This document shows, in pieces, positions 45,193 to 57,767 of a DNA stretch of 64,000 nucleotides; positions within the stretch are counted from its first letter, which is position 1, and each line of letters starts with the position of its first letter. This DNA comes from Hymenochaete sp. R1 (lineage: Eukaryota; Basidiomycota; Agaricomycetes; Hymenochaetales; Hymenochaetaceae). The position numbers and the translations under genes are program-made. Where the stretch lies: contig JAFREE010000007.1 of NCBI GenBank assembly GCA_019400425.1, forward strand, positions 124,001 to 188,000, in the 5' to 3' direction. The notes under the pieces were generated by a model. That model did no database searches. It was not told where the DNA came from and saw only the letters and a program-made list of their open reading frames with translations.

Positions 45193-48100
45193 TCACTCCG
45201 ACATCTCTTCGTCGCTATCCATGTCCTCGTCACTATCCTCTCCCTCAGCTACGTCAATCGGATCAAGGTTGATATCGTGGTCAGCGCCCATATACGAGTC
45301 GCAGATAACGTATAGTTTCAGCTTGTGCTGACCCTGAGGCAAAGTGAACTCTAGCTTGACGTTTAGGTTCTTCTTGACCGTCACGCGCTTAATGGAATGC
45401 AGTTGTCGTGTGCTTTCCTCGCCCACAACTAACCACCAGTTTGCCATCTTCCGAGCCGGATAGAACGGCGCAATCACACGCTGGTCGTCATCGTCGTCAT
45501 CATCCACATCCCGAGAGAGTGCCACCTGGAGGACAATGGGAGCCCCTGCAGTATATTCGCCTTCGACAAGCTCCGGTTCAACCTCCAACGTCGGATACGA
45601 GTTAACAAATGCTGCCACGTCACGCCTACGAAAACATGAACATATGTTCCTGGATATGAACAAAGAATTACTTACATCTGGCGGTTGTCCATTTGTAATA
45701 GTTGGTTACGTTTCTCGTCTTCCATATCCATAATGTCATAGACACTTTCAATACCAGCGTCCTTGCATCTATTCACCACCTACATCATTTAGTCAGTACG
45801 GAGACGCCAACCTTTGACGAGAACAACTCTTCCTTACCTCAGCCTCAAAGTGGGGTATTTGCTTCAAAGGCGAATCTGTTTCCCACATTGCTTGGACGCA
45901 CATCTGCGACAAGTCCATGGCACCTAGCGCATTGAGCCAAGCGTTCGACGACATGACATCAACACAAGCTGAGAGGAGGTTGAGAACCTTCTCAAGGATA
46001 ATTGCCTGGTCGGAAGCAAGATCAGGTGGGAGTTGCAATCGCGAGAAATGGGCTTGAAGGAGAAGGAACGTCTTGAAGTGAGGGGCCTCGAAGTCGGGCC
46101 TGTCGAGTTTGACGGGTACTCTCTCATAAATACGCCGAAGGAGAACGTCTTCATGTCTCCGGATCGCGATAGTCTCAAACTCAGCGGAAGATGAAACAAC
46201 TTCAAGGAGACCCTTTAACTTCGTCTTTTCCTTTAAGGACAGAGTGTATACCTCGACAGTGACATCTAAGATAGAGCCCGTTAATTCTGAGCGCAGGGAT
46301 GGATATTAGACCCGCTCACATGAAATGTTGTAGTAGGCAGCAATCATGCCGAGGTTGAGAGCAGAAACATCCATTTCATCTTCTGCAAAGAAAGAAAAAA
46401 TAAGTGAATGAACTAACCACAGAGGAACAGACACTCACCGATTGCGATACATTTAGATCCGACAAGGTCATTGAGCGTGGTCTCAACGAGCTCTGAAAGG
46501 TGGTCTGAGAGGTGTTGGTGACTAACGGCGCTGAGGTTGTAATAGTTCGGATTCTGCGTCATCCGTCGGTAGAAGTAAGTCCACGTCAAGATATCCATGG
46601 CATCTTGCTTGTTCTCGATTGTCTTGACAGCAATTTCCGCCAAAAAGTAATCATGAAGCATATGAGTCGGCAAATGAGACTCGATCGGAAGACCCTCGCT
46701 CAGAAATTTCTTGTAAAAATCCTTTCTCGTTTGCTGACACATGAGGACGCAACGACTACGCTCATCCTCTTTCGGTCGACAAGCCTTGCCCATCATTTGT
46801 AGAACATCGGTGACAGGGTAATCGATGTAACGATGCTCTTTGCCTTCGAAGTATTGAACACCCATGATAACGACCATGTAGCTTGAAACAGGAAGACTCC
46901 AAGCAACGTCCCGCGATGCTACCAGAACCTGAACGGCACCAGCCGCAAACAATCGCTCAACGATTTTCTTATCTTGTTTGTTCAATGCCTCGTGGTAAGT
47001 AGCGACACCGCTTTGCAGGTTCTCTTTGAGGGACTTATCGGTAATGTGCTCGAGGTGCCGTTGCAACTCGGAATCCTCGATGTTCAAGAAACGTTTCTCG
47101 TCACCATCTGCGGACGCGTGAAGAAGTAGGTCACCTGCCGTCATTGCGCACTGCTTCCGCGAAGGCACAAAGACAATTGTGGGTTTGACGGTGGAGTACT
47201 CGGAAATGGCGAGATATACGGGTTTCGACATTGCAATCATAAGGGAAGGGAAATGCGGAATAGAGAAGCTCTGCAAATGAATATCCATGTCCAGAGGACG
47301 CGCACTCGGAGGGAAGTTGAAAATCGCATGGCTAGGTACACCCATCCATTCGCCCAGATCACGTCCGTTCGCCAACGATACTCCGCATGCAACAATCCTG
47401 GTCTTTATTTCCGTCTGAGCAGAGACGTACCGCGTTCTCGAGATAATGACTTCGTAAGTCGGTCCTATCTCACCACCTACCAGTTGCACCTCATCGGCAA
47501 TGAAAAGTCCAATGTTTTGTACGTTCTTCCGTTGTTTCCAACGACGGGAAATGACATCCCATTGAGATGGTGTACAGACAATAACATCGCCCTTTTCCAA
47601 GAGTCGCAAGTCGGCGCTGGTCTCGCCCGTCAGACTGACAATTTCCTTCCCACCTTGCAAAGAACCGAACTTCGACTGCCACTCGTTCACTCGTTGGTCA
47701 ACCATGTCTTGGAATGGCTCGATGCAGACAGCACGAGGAGGATCACGTCGTGACCAGAGACGTAACAGAGCGAATTCCGAGCAGATGGTCTTGCCGCTGC
47801 CGGTCGGGGCACCGATGAATACATTGTCGTCAGTAGTGTAGAGAGCTTGGAAGACCTGCGTCTGGATCTTGTTAAAATTAGCGACGGATGAACTATAAAT
47901 GCCCTCGAACTCTTTGTTATGCAGAGCAGAAGTCGGGAGAGGCTGCAATTCGAGCAGTTGAGTCGGAGGAGGGAATTTCGCGGGAAGGATGAAATGCTTA
48001 AACGAAATGGGGAGGCGAGTCTCAGCGTGGAGCCAACGTTCGGAGATGACGGAGATATAGTAGTTGGGAGGAACGGGTTCAAACATCGGAACGGTCAGAG

Positions 48101-51100
48101 ATACGTTGTGCTCGTCTTCGGCGTAACGCTGCCTGAGAACGAAGGTGTCGTGGAAGAGGATGACTTCGCCATCTACGTCCTCCACCATTATCACGAACTG
48201 CTCCGCTGCACCGTGCACTCTTTCGTCCCACCGGAAGTCAGGGGTAATGGATAGATCAATCCGCAGCAATGATCTAGTTATGGGCTGAACCTGCGCTTGG
48301 AGATGGAGCTTAGGGAAATTGTGGACAAGTCGGTGGACTAGCTTGCCCGCGTTCTGGATTCCGATGAGCTCACCGATCTCGGGGGGCGTCAAATCGAAGT
48401 AGCGGTACCAAGGAAATTGCTTTCCTTCCGCCTTTCGAATGACCTCCGCAGGAACACCCTTGAATTGACGCAGCGGCGTCATTGAGCCCCACATTCTCTT
48501 CTCGACCATCTTGCAAAGGTCAAGTGCAGCACGAGTCGGGATCGCCCATCCGCGTTTCAGGCAGATCTCGTAAATGGCGCGCATGATACGCCCAGCAGAC
48601 TGCTGAACGAATACCATGTCCGCAACGAGCGCGAAGCCCTCAAGCTTGAGTTGTGAAATATATGCTTGAAGCAGGACGTTGATCTTCGCAGCGGGCTCTT
48701 CGACGCTTTCTTTGACAGGGATAGGTACGCGCTCGAGGAGCTTGCTCAACTCCAGCTTCTCATCTTGGCGTACGGGGATGAGTTTGAACTCATTGGAGAG
48801 TGCAAAGACTCTGAAGAGTTCAAGCATCGACATGGTCGGACGAAGATGCTGGTTGTATGTCGCCATCGAGTTGTACGTAACATAAAAATGGGAAGCGATC
48901 CGTCCCAGCTCTGTCGACGTGAACTTGCCAGATGCGCGCTCATATTTGATGAGATTGCATTTCTCCAGCAGAGCAGCTGCTGAGTGTGCTATGTCCGCGC
49001 GCTTTTGTATGAGCATCGAATCGTCTTCCAAGTAATCCGGCCCAACGCCGTAGAGTCCGGGAGTTCGGAGCATCCGTACATATCTGAAAAGTGTGATAAA
49101 CAATAGGTCGATCAACGTCAAAAGCAGAAGCAACATACAAGTAAGTATAACCCAGCCATTGCACGGCTTCGTCCCTGTTACGAATTGTTCCCAGCACGAT
49201 TTCGGCATTGAGATTGTCCGCGAGCTTGGCTACAAATTGTGACTCGATTGGCAATTGCTGGTTCAACAAGCTCAGGTAGTACTGGAGTTCGGAGTGATTC
49301 GTGATAATGATCCCTTCTCCGAACGTATCAAATTGTGGACGACCTGCTCGCCCGAGCATTTGGAGGACATCCTGCGACGATAGCTCAACCCACCGACCTT
49401 TCTCAGGATTATAGATCTGCGTGCCCTTGATGATAACAGTGTGCGCAGGAAGGTTGACACCCCAGGCCAACGTCGCCGTGCACACAAGCACTTGGACCGC
49501 ACCATCGGCGAACAAATCCTCAACCAGAGCTCGGTCTTCACGACACATTCCAGCGTGGTGAATTGCGATACCGAACGGTAACAGGTCGCGCAGATTCGGA
49601 TCTTTTACGCCTTCTGCCTCGTTCTCAAGAATTTCTCGTGTCGCGGCATCCGCTCGAACGAACTGAGTGATCTGCTCCTTCTCTATGGCGGTATCACGAA
49701 CGAAACGCGCCGTCTTCGCCGTCTCCTTTCGAGAATGAACGAAAACGAGGGTCTGATTCTTGCCGGCCTGCTCTAACAGCTTATCGTAGCAAACCTCGTT
49801 CATAACTTGGAACCGTTTAATAGCTTTCTTTTCCGTGATACCAATAAACTGTTGCTGCAAGCCGCAGGGCCGGTACGAAGCGTCAAAGTAAAAGAGACCC
49901 TTCTTCTCATCCACACGCAGGAACGTCGCGACGTCCTGGTAATTCGGCAGTGTCGCAGACAGACCCACAAGACGGACGTAATCATTTGTTTGTTCCATTC
50001 GTCGAATCGTCCTTGCAACGATGCTTTCGAGTACAGGTCCACGCTCGTCGTGAAGGAGATGAATCTCATCGATGATCATCAGGCGTACGAGATTTGTATA
50101 ACTCAGATCCGTGCTCTTACGAGTGATAACATCCCATTTCTCCGGCGTAGTCACGATGATTTGAGTCTCAGCAATTTGTTGCTTCGTTAGCTGGTGATCA
50201 CCAGTCAATTCACTGACTTTTACGCCATACGGTTCAAGACGCTTGCTGAAGTTGCCGACCATTTCCTGAACCAACGCTTTCATGGGCGCGACGTATACGA
50301 TCTTGAAGGCATCAAGATCAAACTCGCCCGTCTCCTCATCCCTCACTTTGGCAAGTTCATTCAAAAATGTGAGCATGGCCACGTTGGTCTATGAACAAGC
50401 ATCAATATCCAGCCAAACGTGCACATAAATGAGCTCACCTTTCCTGCACCAGTAGGGGCACAAAGAAGTAGTGGGTCATCCTGGCCGAATGCGACAGGGA
50501 ACAACTTGCTCTGCACCCTGTTGAGGTTCTGAATCCCAGGGAAAGCATGTTGCGCCCACTCAGGTAGACGCGAAATGGGGACAAGTTCGGATTGTTCGAC
50601 ATCTTTTTTCTTCGGGGCGGGGACGTGGATTTCTTCGTATCCTTTTTTCGAGCGCTTGAACGAACCCTCAGGTAGCTTGCACTTCTTGTTCGACATCAAA
50701 TGGCCTCCCTGACTGAAAGCCATACCCTCCAAGTCCAGGATGCGTCTGGGTTGCGCTGTTGATCCTGGAGCCAAAGTGCCCGTACTTGGTACTTGAACCT
50801 GCCCAGCGGATTTGGTGTCGACGTCCATCGCGTCGTCAGCAGTTTCAGCCCTTGCCTTCCGATCTCCTGCTAGCTCACGAAGAATCCAACCAACACCTTT
50901 CTCCCGCATCGCAACTTCCACATTAACTCGCTCATCCACATCGCTACGGACAAGTTTCGTACACCAAACAATGACGTCGCGGTTTTTGAGGAACTTCGTA
51001 ATCAACTCGAAGCTCTGGTACTCAAAGAGTTCCATAAGCTGATTCTCGCAATCTCGAAGGGATGACTCCGAGCCAAGGACAGAAAGGACGGCGGTGGCTT

Positions 51101-52016
51101 TCTCAGTCGCAGTGACAGGGTCGGGGTATATTTCGCTGATTTGTCGCTGCACCCAAAAACCGTCTATTTCGTGAGGTGCAACGATCCCTCGGTCCACCTT
51201 CTGCTTTTTTGACGTTCCGACCGACCCTCCCGTTCCAAAGACCAATTCATCGCTTTCGTCACCTTCCTCTGAAGCGTTTGCCTCCTGTCCCTCACCATCG
51301 ACGTCTTCGTCGGAATCCTCGCGAATTTCGAATCCTTCCTCTTCGTCCTCTTCCTGTTCTTCTTCGTCAAAAACGACCGCAACTCCTAGCTCATCGTCGA
51401 TCTCCGCATCCTTCTTTTCCATATCCGGGTCGAACATGTTCTCGTCTTCCATTCCATAGTCCGTAATTTTCTTCGACAGATTGACCAGCTGAGAGAATGT
51501 GTCATTCCCTATAGGACCGAGAATTTCTTCAATCTCTTTCTTTTTGTCGACATCTTTCAAGGACTCGTTTTTCAAAGACTCGAGAGCGGTATCTGCTGCA
51601 CTTCGAACGATGTCATTTGCTTGGTCACCCAACGTCCGATGTATCGTCGCTAGGATGAGCTCGTACACTTCGCGCGTCTCTGTTGTTCGTGGGCGGTAAG
51701 TTAAGCCCTCGACATCTTGGGTAGCCTCGATGATGTCGGCATACCCAAATCCACCAGCTTCCGCTGTCTTTTTACGAGAAACGCGTTCTGTCCCATCCTG
51801 ATTTTCCACAGCCTTCTTCTTCTTCTTTTCCAAGTCCTTGGGCGCTTGACGTTGTACGCGTGAGCCCATCTCTCTTGGGTCAATCCGCCCAACGAGGGAT
51901 TCAGGCGCCCCGTCCGGCTCCTTGTCACGACGAGGAAGGTCGGACTTGTCCGCCGTGAGGACGAGGGACGAGATGGCCCCGTAATTGTAGCCAGCCCATT
52001 TGCTTGTCGGGGCCAT
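45193..52016 (-). CDS. BRR2: U5 snRNP RNA helicase BRR2 (SNRNP200)
   Basis: BRR2 unwinds U4/U6 during spliceosome activation. ATG 52016 ([20 protein letters not shown]) begins the conserved N-terminal region, followed by an acidic PWI-like region. The first Ski2-like cassette has CAPTGAGK split by an intron (50440), [36 protein letters not shown], and [10 protein letters not shown]. Winged-helix and Sec63 regions follow; the second cassette has [31 protein letters not shown] and a second Sec63 domain, ending in an acidic tail ([16 protein letters not shown]). Length, near 2,150 residues, matches the family. Few introns are visible, two of them near 50400 and 49100, plus several near the 3' end. 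Confidence 0.97.
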
Positions 52017-52564
52017 GGTGTATTAGGTGAAGAAGTTTGGTGTGCTCACAATTTCGAGAGTCAAGTCCAGGGTGACGACTCGCGTCACGAAAATGTGACA
52101 ATCCGCCCAATGTCTGAAGCTCGCTACCGTCTTTTTTACCATGATATTTCAATATCACTGCTCAAACGCGTGTTCGGTGCATAGATTGGTAGGATTTGAA
52201 GGACCGATAGTCTTTTGTGGGACAGAAAGACCGTCAGAGCTCTCGGCAGTCAAGTGTCGAAGACATGCCAAGCTATTCGTAGCTCTTGTATTTTTTATAT
52301 TAATTTCTTTCTCAAATATAAGAAACGTTGCTTAGATTGCTACGTAAAAGGTCATTTTGGGGTAGATGATCCCGAAGGCTGATTTGGATGACTGGTCTGG
52401 TGAATTGAATCATAGCTCTGAGGGTCTGAGACGAATGAGAAAGCATGTGAATTTCCCGAGGCCGTCCATGAAATTACCAACTCCGCTCGTTCGCGGCGCT
52501 GCATACTACTCTCCCTCCTTACCTTGTCCTCATTCCTCATCCACCACCATCATCCATCCACACA
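52017..52564. promoter_or_regulatory. Divergent promoter region of BRR2 and PEX5
   Basis: About 550 bases between two divergent start codons. The plus strand before PEX5 (52500-52564) is pyrimidine-rich with TCCATCCACACA just before the ATG. Small ORFs here (52141-52335) have no features. Confidence 0.5.
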
Positions 52565-54879
52565 ATGTCTCTGCAAGGGCTTATCTCGGGAAGCGACTGT
52601 GCTCTTCCCAATAACCCTCTTTCTCAAGTTCTCAAACACACGGATGGAGATCGCAGTGTTCAAAGAGATCGTTTCGCCGGACCGTCATCATCCAGAGTTC
52701 GTGCTTCTTCGTCAACGATTGGTTTATTTTAATTGAATTCGAGTCTTATATTCTCCCTCAGCTTCAACACCTTCCGGCTTCTTCGTCTCAACAAACTTCA
52801 CAGAATGATGCTGCGCTTGCTCGTCGATTTTTCGATGGTCATTCAGCGCCTGCTTCCCATGGTCCTCTGCATAATATCTCGAGGGATTTTAGGGCACTGG
52901 ACACGACGAGGCAGACTGCGGTCTCCGGATTGGACAGCTTACACGATAATTGGAATGCTATGGAATCTCAGAGGCATGGACCTCCATCTATCCTTTCTCC
53001 AGTGGAAGCCTCCATTTGGGCATCAGAGTTCGGAGGAGCTGCGCACACCATGCTTCCCCTTCCTCATTCCAGCCCTGTGATATCAACACAATTGAACGCT
53101 CCACAAAATGGTAAGTTGAAATGGTATTCTATCATTTCTGATGTCTGACCTTACCTATCTTATCTTATAGCCAATGCAAATTACCAATATTCTTCATCCT
53201 TTTATCGCTCACAGATGGGATCCTTTGGGTTCCAACAAGGCTGGACTCCAACACAAAGCGTCGGAAAGGGGAAGGGAAAGGCCAAAGATGATGCATTCGA
53301 AGCTGCATTTGCGCAGTTTTCAACGGATGGCCATGTGCAAGGAAGTTCGGCAAGAATAGAAGAAGTATTGGATAGCTCCCTTGCTCAGGGCGAATCCTTG
53401 TTAGGAGTGGAAAAGTGGGTCGATGGCCTACAGTGGAAGGGTGACGAGTTAACATCAACATTTATATACTTATAGGAGTGCAAGAGAAGAGTCTGACTTG
53501 GAGGAAGAAGTGCGCCAACTCATGAAAGAGCAAAGAGAAGACATGGAGCATGACTATGGGGCTTCGCTGCGGGAGGCGTGGGAAAGCGGGATGGGGTTGC
53601 ACGATAATGCTAATGCACTGGAAGGAATGAAGTTCGGCTCTGATGGTGTACCGATTTTAGAAGCGTATGTGTTTGGTAAGCGTGTTGTCTCGCGTTCGCC
53701 AAGGGTAGTGCTAATGTAATCGCAACTCAGACAAGGACAATAAGTACTTAAACGAAGATGGCATCGACTGCTTGCAACAAGCGAAGCATCTCTTGGATAA
53801 TAACGGGTCATTGACCGAAGTTGCTTCGTTGCTAGAAGCTGCGATACAGAAAGGACAACTCGGTGAGGGTGGATATGAAGCATGGATCTTGCTCGGAGAT
53901 ACACGTTGCATGGATGAAAGGGAAGAGATTGGTATGCGCGCATTGACAGAAGGAGCCCGAAGGGCTGAAGCAAGTGGTGCACAGGGTGCTGGTTTGATGG
54001 TATGCACTTTACGCGTTATTACCAGTGCTGTCGTACATAATCGAGTTCATGCATCAATCCAGTCACTTGCTACAGCGTTCACAAACGAAGGGTATGAACG
54101 AGGGTCCCATGCCATGTTGCTACGCTGGCTGTCCGCTCGTTTCCCAGCCCATCGAGTGTCCCAAGAGGATATGGAGGCGACGCTCCGTATGTCCCATTGG
54201 GCATCCCGGGAGCGTGTAACCGAGGCCTTCCTCAAAGTTGCGCGCGAGCAGCATGCACAAGGGACAGTGGATCCGGAAGTCCAATCCGGTCTGGGTATTT
54301 TGTTTTATATCAATGGCGACTTCACACGTGCGCAAGACTGCTTCGGTGCTGCGCTCTCCGTTCGTCCTGGAGATTACATGCTATGGAATCGCCTCGGTTC
54401 TTCCCTGAGCAACGGAAACAAGCCGGAGGAGGCATTAGGGGCATACCGCGAGGCTCTGCAGTTACGGCCAACGTACACAAGGTAACTTGAGAATTTTCCA
54501 AATCGTACTTCCTTGTTTAAATTCTATTTTTAAAAGGGCGATCTACAATGTTGGCGTTGCTTGTATGTGGAACAGAGTGAAACGATCCGGCTCTTAAGTA
54601 CTGACCCTCATGCAAGGTTTGAACATAGACGCTACAAACGAAGCAGCGGAACATTTTCTTAGCGCCTTGACCATGCAAGAGTCCTCGTCTGGGGAGAAAA
54701 GCGAGCAGCTTTGGTTTACGTTGCGCCGTACGTTCGAAGCAATGGTGGGTCGATCCATTTTGACATTTCCTTAAACATTAACCTTCTCTCTCAACTCGCA
54801 GGGCCGCCAAGACTTGGCTGATAGAGCACATAGTGGTGGGGATGTTTCCTCATTCCGTTTGGAAGGATTTGAATTTTGA
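52565..54879 (+). CDS. PEX5: Peroxisomal targeting signal 1 receptor PEX5
   Basis: PEX5 binds C-terminal SKL-type signals and carries cargo into peroxisomes. ATG 52565 starts MSLQGLISGSDCALPNNPLS; the Cys at residue 12 matches the conserved N-terminal Cys ubiquitinated for receptor recycling. The disordered N-terminal half has a Trp/Phe-type motif (SIWASEF) and FEAAFAQF. The TPR half contains NKYLNEDGIDCLQQAKHLL, AWILLGDTRCMDEREEIGMRAL, FTNEGYERGSHAMLLRWL, EVQSGLGILFYINGDFTRAQDCF, LWNRLGSSLSNGNKPEEALGAY and AIYNVGVACLNIDATNEAAEHF. Seven or more exons; ends at TGA 54879. It converges with ETF-alpha. Confidence 0.95.
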
Positions 54880-54961
54880 AGAGATTGTTGTTGACGAGAC
54901 ATAGCGTACATTGACATGCTGTCCAAATGAATCTATTATCTAAATATTCGTAAAACATCTG

Positions 54962-56132
54962 CTACTTTTTGAGTTTTTCTACTAGTTCTGGTACCACTTC
55001 ATATAGATCTGCTACCAGACCTGCGTCAGCCACCTGGAAGATCGGAGCGTCGGGATCCTGTAAAGGGATAAGAAACAGGTCAAACATACAATAACGCTCA
55101 CGAACCTTGTTGATAGCAACAATCAGTTTTGAATCCTTCATGCCCGCAAGATGCTGAATCGCTCCTGAGATTCCCAGAGCAACGTACAGCTCCGGTGCTA
55201 CAACCTTGCCTGTCTGTCCAACCTGAAGCGAGTTGTCCGCATACCCGGCGTCGACAGCGGCGCGCGAAGCACCAATGGCAGCTCCTAACACATCGGCGAG
55301 GGGTTCTAGTGTCGCCTTGAAGGTCTCAGCGTTCTTCAATGCACGACCGCCAGAGACGACTCGGGCCGCCGCCCCAAGTTCTGGCCTGTCGCTCTTCGTG
55401 AGTTCTGTTCGTACATGTTCAACACGCGAATCAGTCTCTCCTACAGCAGCCACTTCTTCCACCTCCGCTTGCGTGCTGTCGGATACGACGGCGTCAAATG
55501 CGGTGCTCCGAACAGTGAAGAACGTCGGGAGCTTGCTGGAGGGTGCTTTGACGGTGAGTATGGCGTTTCCGGCATATATGGGTCGCTCGAACGTCGTGCT
55601 GCCGTCACTAGCATTATGTGAAACCGAGGTGATATCCGACACGGCGGTCGCGTCGATAGCACCGGCGACGCGCGGGAGGATAGAGCGAGCGAGGGACGAG
55701 TGTGCTGAAACAACATGAGTGAATGGAGAACCTTCTGTCAATATCTTCTTCAGCAAAGGTGATATTGATTCTGGCAGGACTGGGGCATGATGTTCGGAGC
55801 CGGAGTAGAGAAGAGTTCCAACACCTTTCAAGCTAAGTCCGTTCCATTCACGATTCAGTGTCTGTACCATAAGTAAGTCAAATGATGGTACGACGTTACC
55901 TCTTTGCCTTGTCGACTGCCTCTTTGACCTCTTCGGGTGCACCGACGATAAGTCCAGTGACCTTGCCCCCGAGCTGGCTTGCTGCTGTCAAGGCCGCGAG
56001 CGAGCCAGAGTCAATCACACCTGCTCGGTGCTCAATGAAGACGAGCGCATGGGGAGACGAAGTTGCTGTCGCATAGCTACGTCTAAACGGCGTGGACCGG
56101 GCTATCCTCAGGAATGTCCTCGAGCCGTACAT
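54962..56132 (-). CDS. AIM45: Electron transfer flavoprotein alpha subunit, mitochondrial
   Basis: ETF-alpha passes electrons from mitochondrial acyl-CoA and other dehydrogenases to ETF-QO. ATG 56132 begins an Arg/Ser-rich presequence (MYGSRTFLRIARSTPFRRSY), then HALVFIEHR, the start of the mature domain. The N-terminal domain contains LGGKVTGLIVGAPEEVKEAV and HVVSAHSSLARSILPRVAG. The FAD-binding C-terminal domain contains VVSGGRALKNAETF, LGAAIGASRAAVDAGYADNSL, QVGQTGKVVAPELYVALGIS and GAIQHLAGMKDSKLIVAINK, ending DPDAPIFQVADAGLVADLY. These are the conserved FAD-contact motifs. Three exons or so; ends at 54962. Confidence 0.97.
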
Positions 56133-57683
56133 CGCGAGAGTTGCTCAAGTCGAAAGCGAAAGGAGACGCTTGCATCTTGCTTTCGGCGGATCCGGCTGCT
56201 GGAACTTGGAAGGGTCCTCAAATATCACGTGCTTAATCTTCAAGCTTTGTCTCTATTTGGCTTTAGCTAGCCACCTTCTGCAATTCTCCTCAATTTATCC
56301 AGCATAATTAGGATAACATTATTTGTTTCTACTTAAGAAGGGGCATTCCTACTCGCATTGAATGGGATATCACACACATTCTTTTTCGGAACATGGCTCT
56401 CTTTATAGAGCGTACACAGCGTGGATCGTCTACTACAAGTAGGACAATTGATGTCCAACGACCTAAGTCGCATTGTAGTTTTTATTCTACAGCTCGCCGA
56501 TGTCAAAGTTGACCATTTCTATCTGACCCAAAACAACCGACTGAATAAGTTGCGTGATCCGTTCAAGCACTGGCCTAAACAAAGTACCGAGCCTGTGTGT
56601 ATCAACATCATTGGAGTATCGAATCTCTTTGGTCGTCTACAACTCTACAAGTCGTTTTGCTGAGAAATTTTGGTAAGTAAATGCCCATTCTGCGCGTTTG
56701 AGGCTCGTCGGGCGTCGTACATTGATCCCACTTCAAATGCAAATTATGTCGTACTTCTCATCATCCCGCCCGTAGTTGAATCAAAGATTAAACGAGCGCC
56801 TGCAGTGTCACATAAAATCAAAGGATCCAGATGTACTTGGTGGCTTCCCTGTTGAGCAACTTCCAACACCTTATCTTGTCGTGGACATCGTCATTAACCT
56901 GTGAATCTGAGATCATTGTTGTACACTTTGCGATTGGGTTGCAATTCAAGTACGCTTTCATGCCCATCGATCGCAGAGTACCGGGTATACGATCTATGCC
57001 CAGAAGATATCAGAAAACGTAGCGAAGGAGATAGGCAATCTTACACAATACTTCATCCACCGGCGAGAACGGTCTTGATGTAAGGTTCAGTGCAGGGTGA
57101 GGATACGCGCGAACGGAATGAGCGGGAAAGGATTCGTATTAGCCTTAGAGTTTGATGCGCTTCATACCTAAATTTGTCACCTAGTGTATTGATTGCGGGC
57201 GAACCAATGCATTACTGTTGATGGTGAATGGCTTTCGAAGGGCTGTTCCACTGACAATTTGAAACCGCTTTCTTGAATTTCAATTGGGAAAGGTTCGAAA
57301 TCATTCCTTACAACAGGAAAAGAAGGGTGGCAAAGATCCCGTTTGTGTGGCGTAGCAAGCTATATACAGTATCACCTAATTTCAGTCGATTTTCAGCAAA
57401 GAATTAGATCCAAGAGACCGTTGGAGGGGCCATCGCCAAAAACTCGGTCCTGCGTGTGAGTAGTATAAGATAGGATGATCGAGGACAGACAGACAAGCTC
57501 TCCGGTACCACAGATATAGACCGGAACTACTGGCACCTAGCGATAGGACCTTTTCTCTCTTCAAAGGCGAGTTGGAAAAACTCGGTACAATCGTATCGTG
57601 GTGGACGGAAACTTAAAGCTGAAGCGGAGTTGTAGTACTAGTGAATTCGGGTCACGAGCCTTTCACACACGCTCCATTTTGCT
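56133..57683. other. Long divergent intergenic region with possible decayed coding sequence
   Basis: About 1.5 kb between the starts of ETF-alpha and the Mga2-like gene. Around 56640-56900 a plus-strand frame reads protein-like sequence (for example SKDPDVLGGFPVEQLPTPYL) but is broken by stops, and neighbouring frames hold the continuation. I do not recognise it. The rest shows nothing. Confidence 0.4.
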
Positions 57684-57691
57684 TATATAAA
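57684..57691 (+). promoter_or_regulatory. TATA box of the Mga2-like gene
   Basis: TATATAAA lies about 77 bases upstream of the start codon at 57768, in a sensible position for a core promoter. It is inferred from sequence only. Confidence 0.55.
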
Positions 57692-57767
57692 CAATCATCG
57701 GCGGTGGTAGGCACAGCAGACCCAGACCTGTTGGACGCAAGTACTTATTGACCATATTCCTTCATCC

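Noticed and set aside
47253..47753. Plus-strand 166-residue ORF
   Set aside because: Antisense to the second helicase cassette of BRR2.
52141..52335. Plus-strand 64-residue ORF between BRR2 and PEX5
   Set aside because: Hydrophobic low-complexity end and no family resemblance; lies in the shared promoter.
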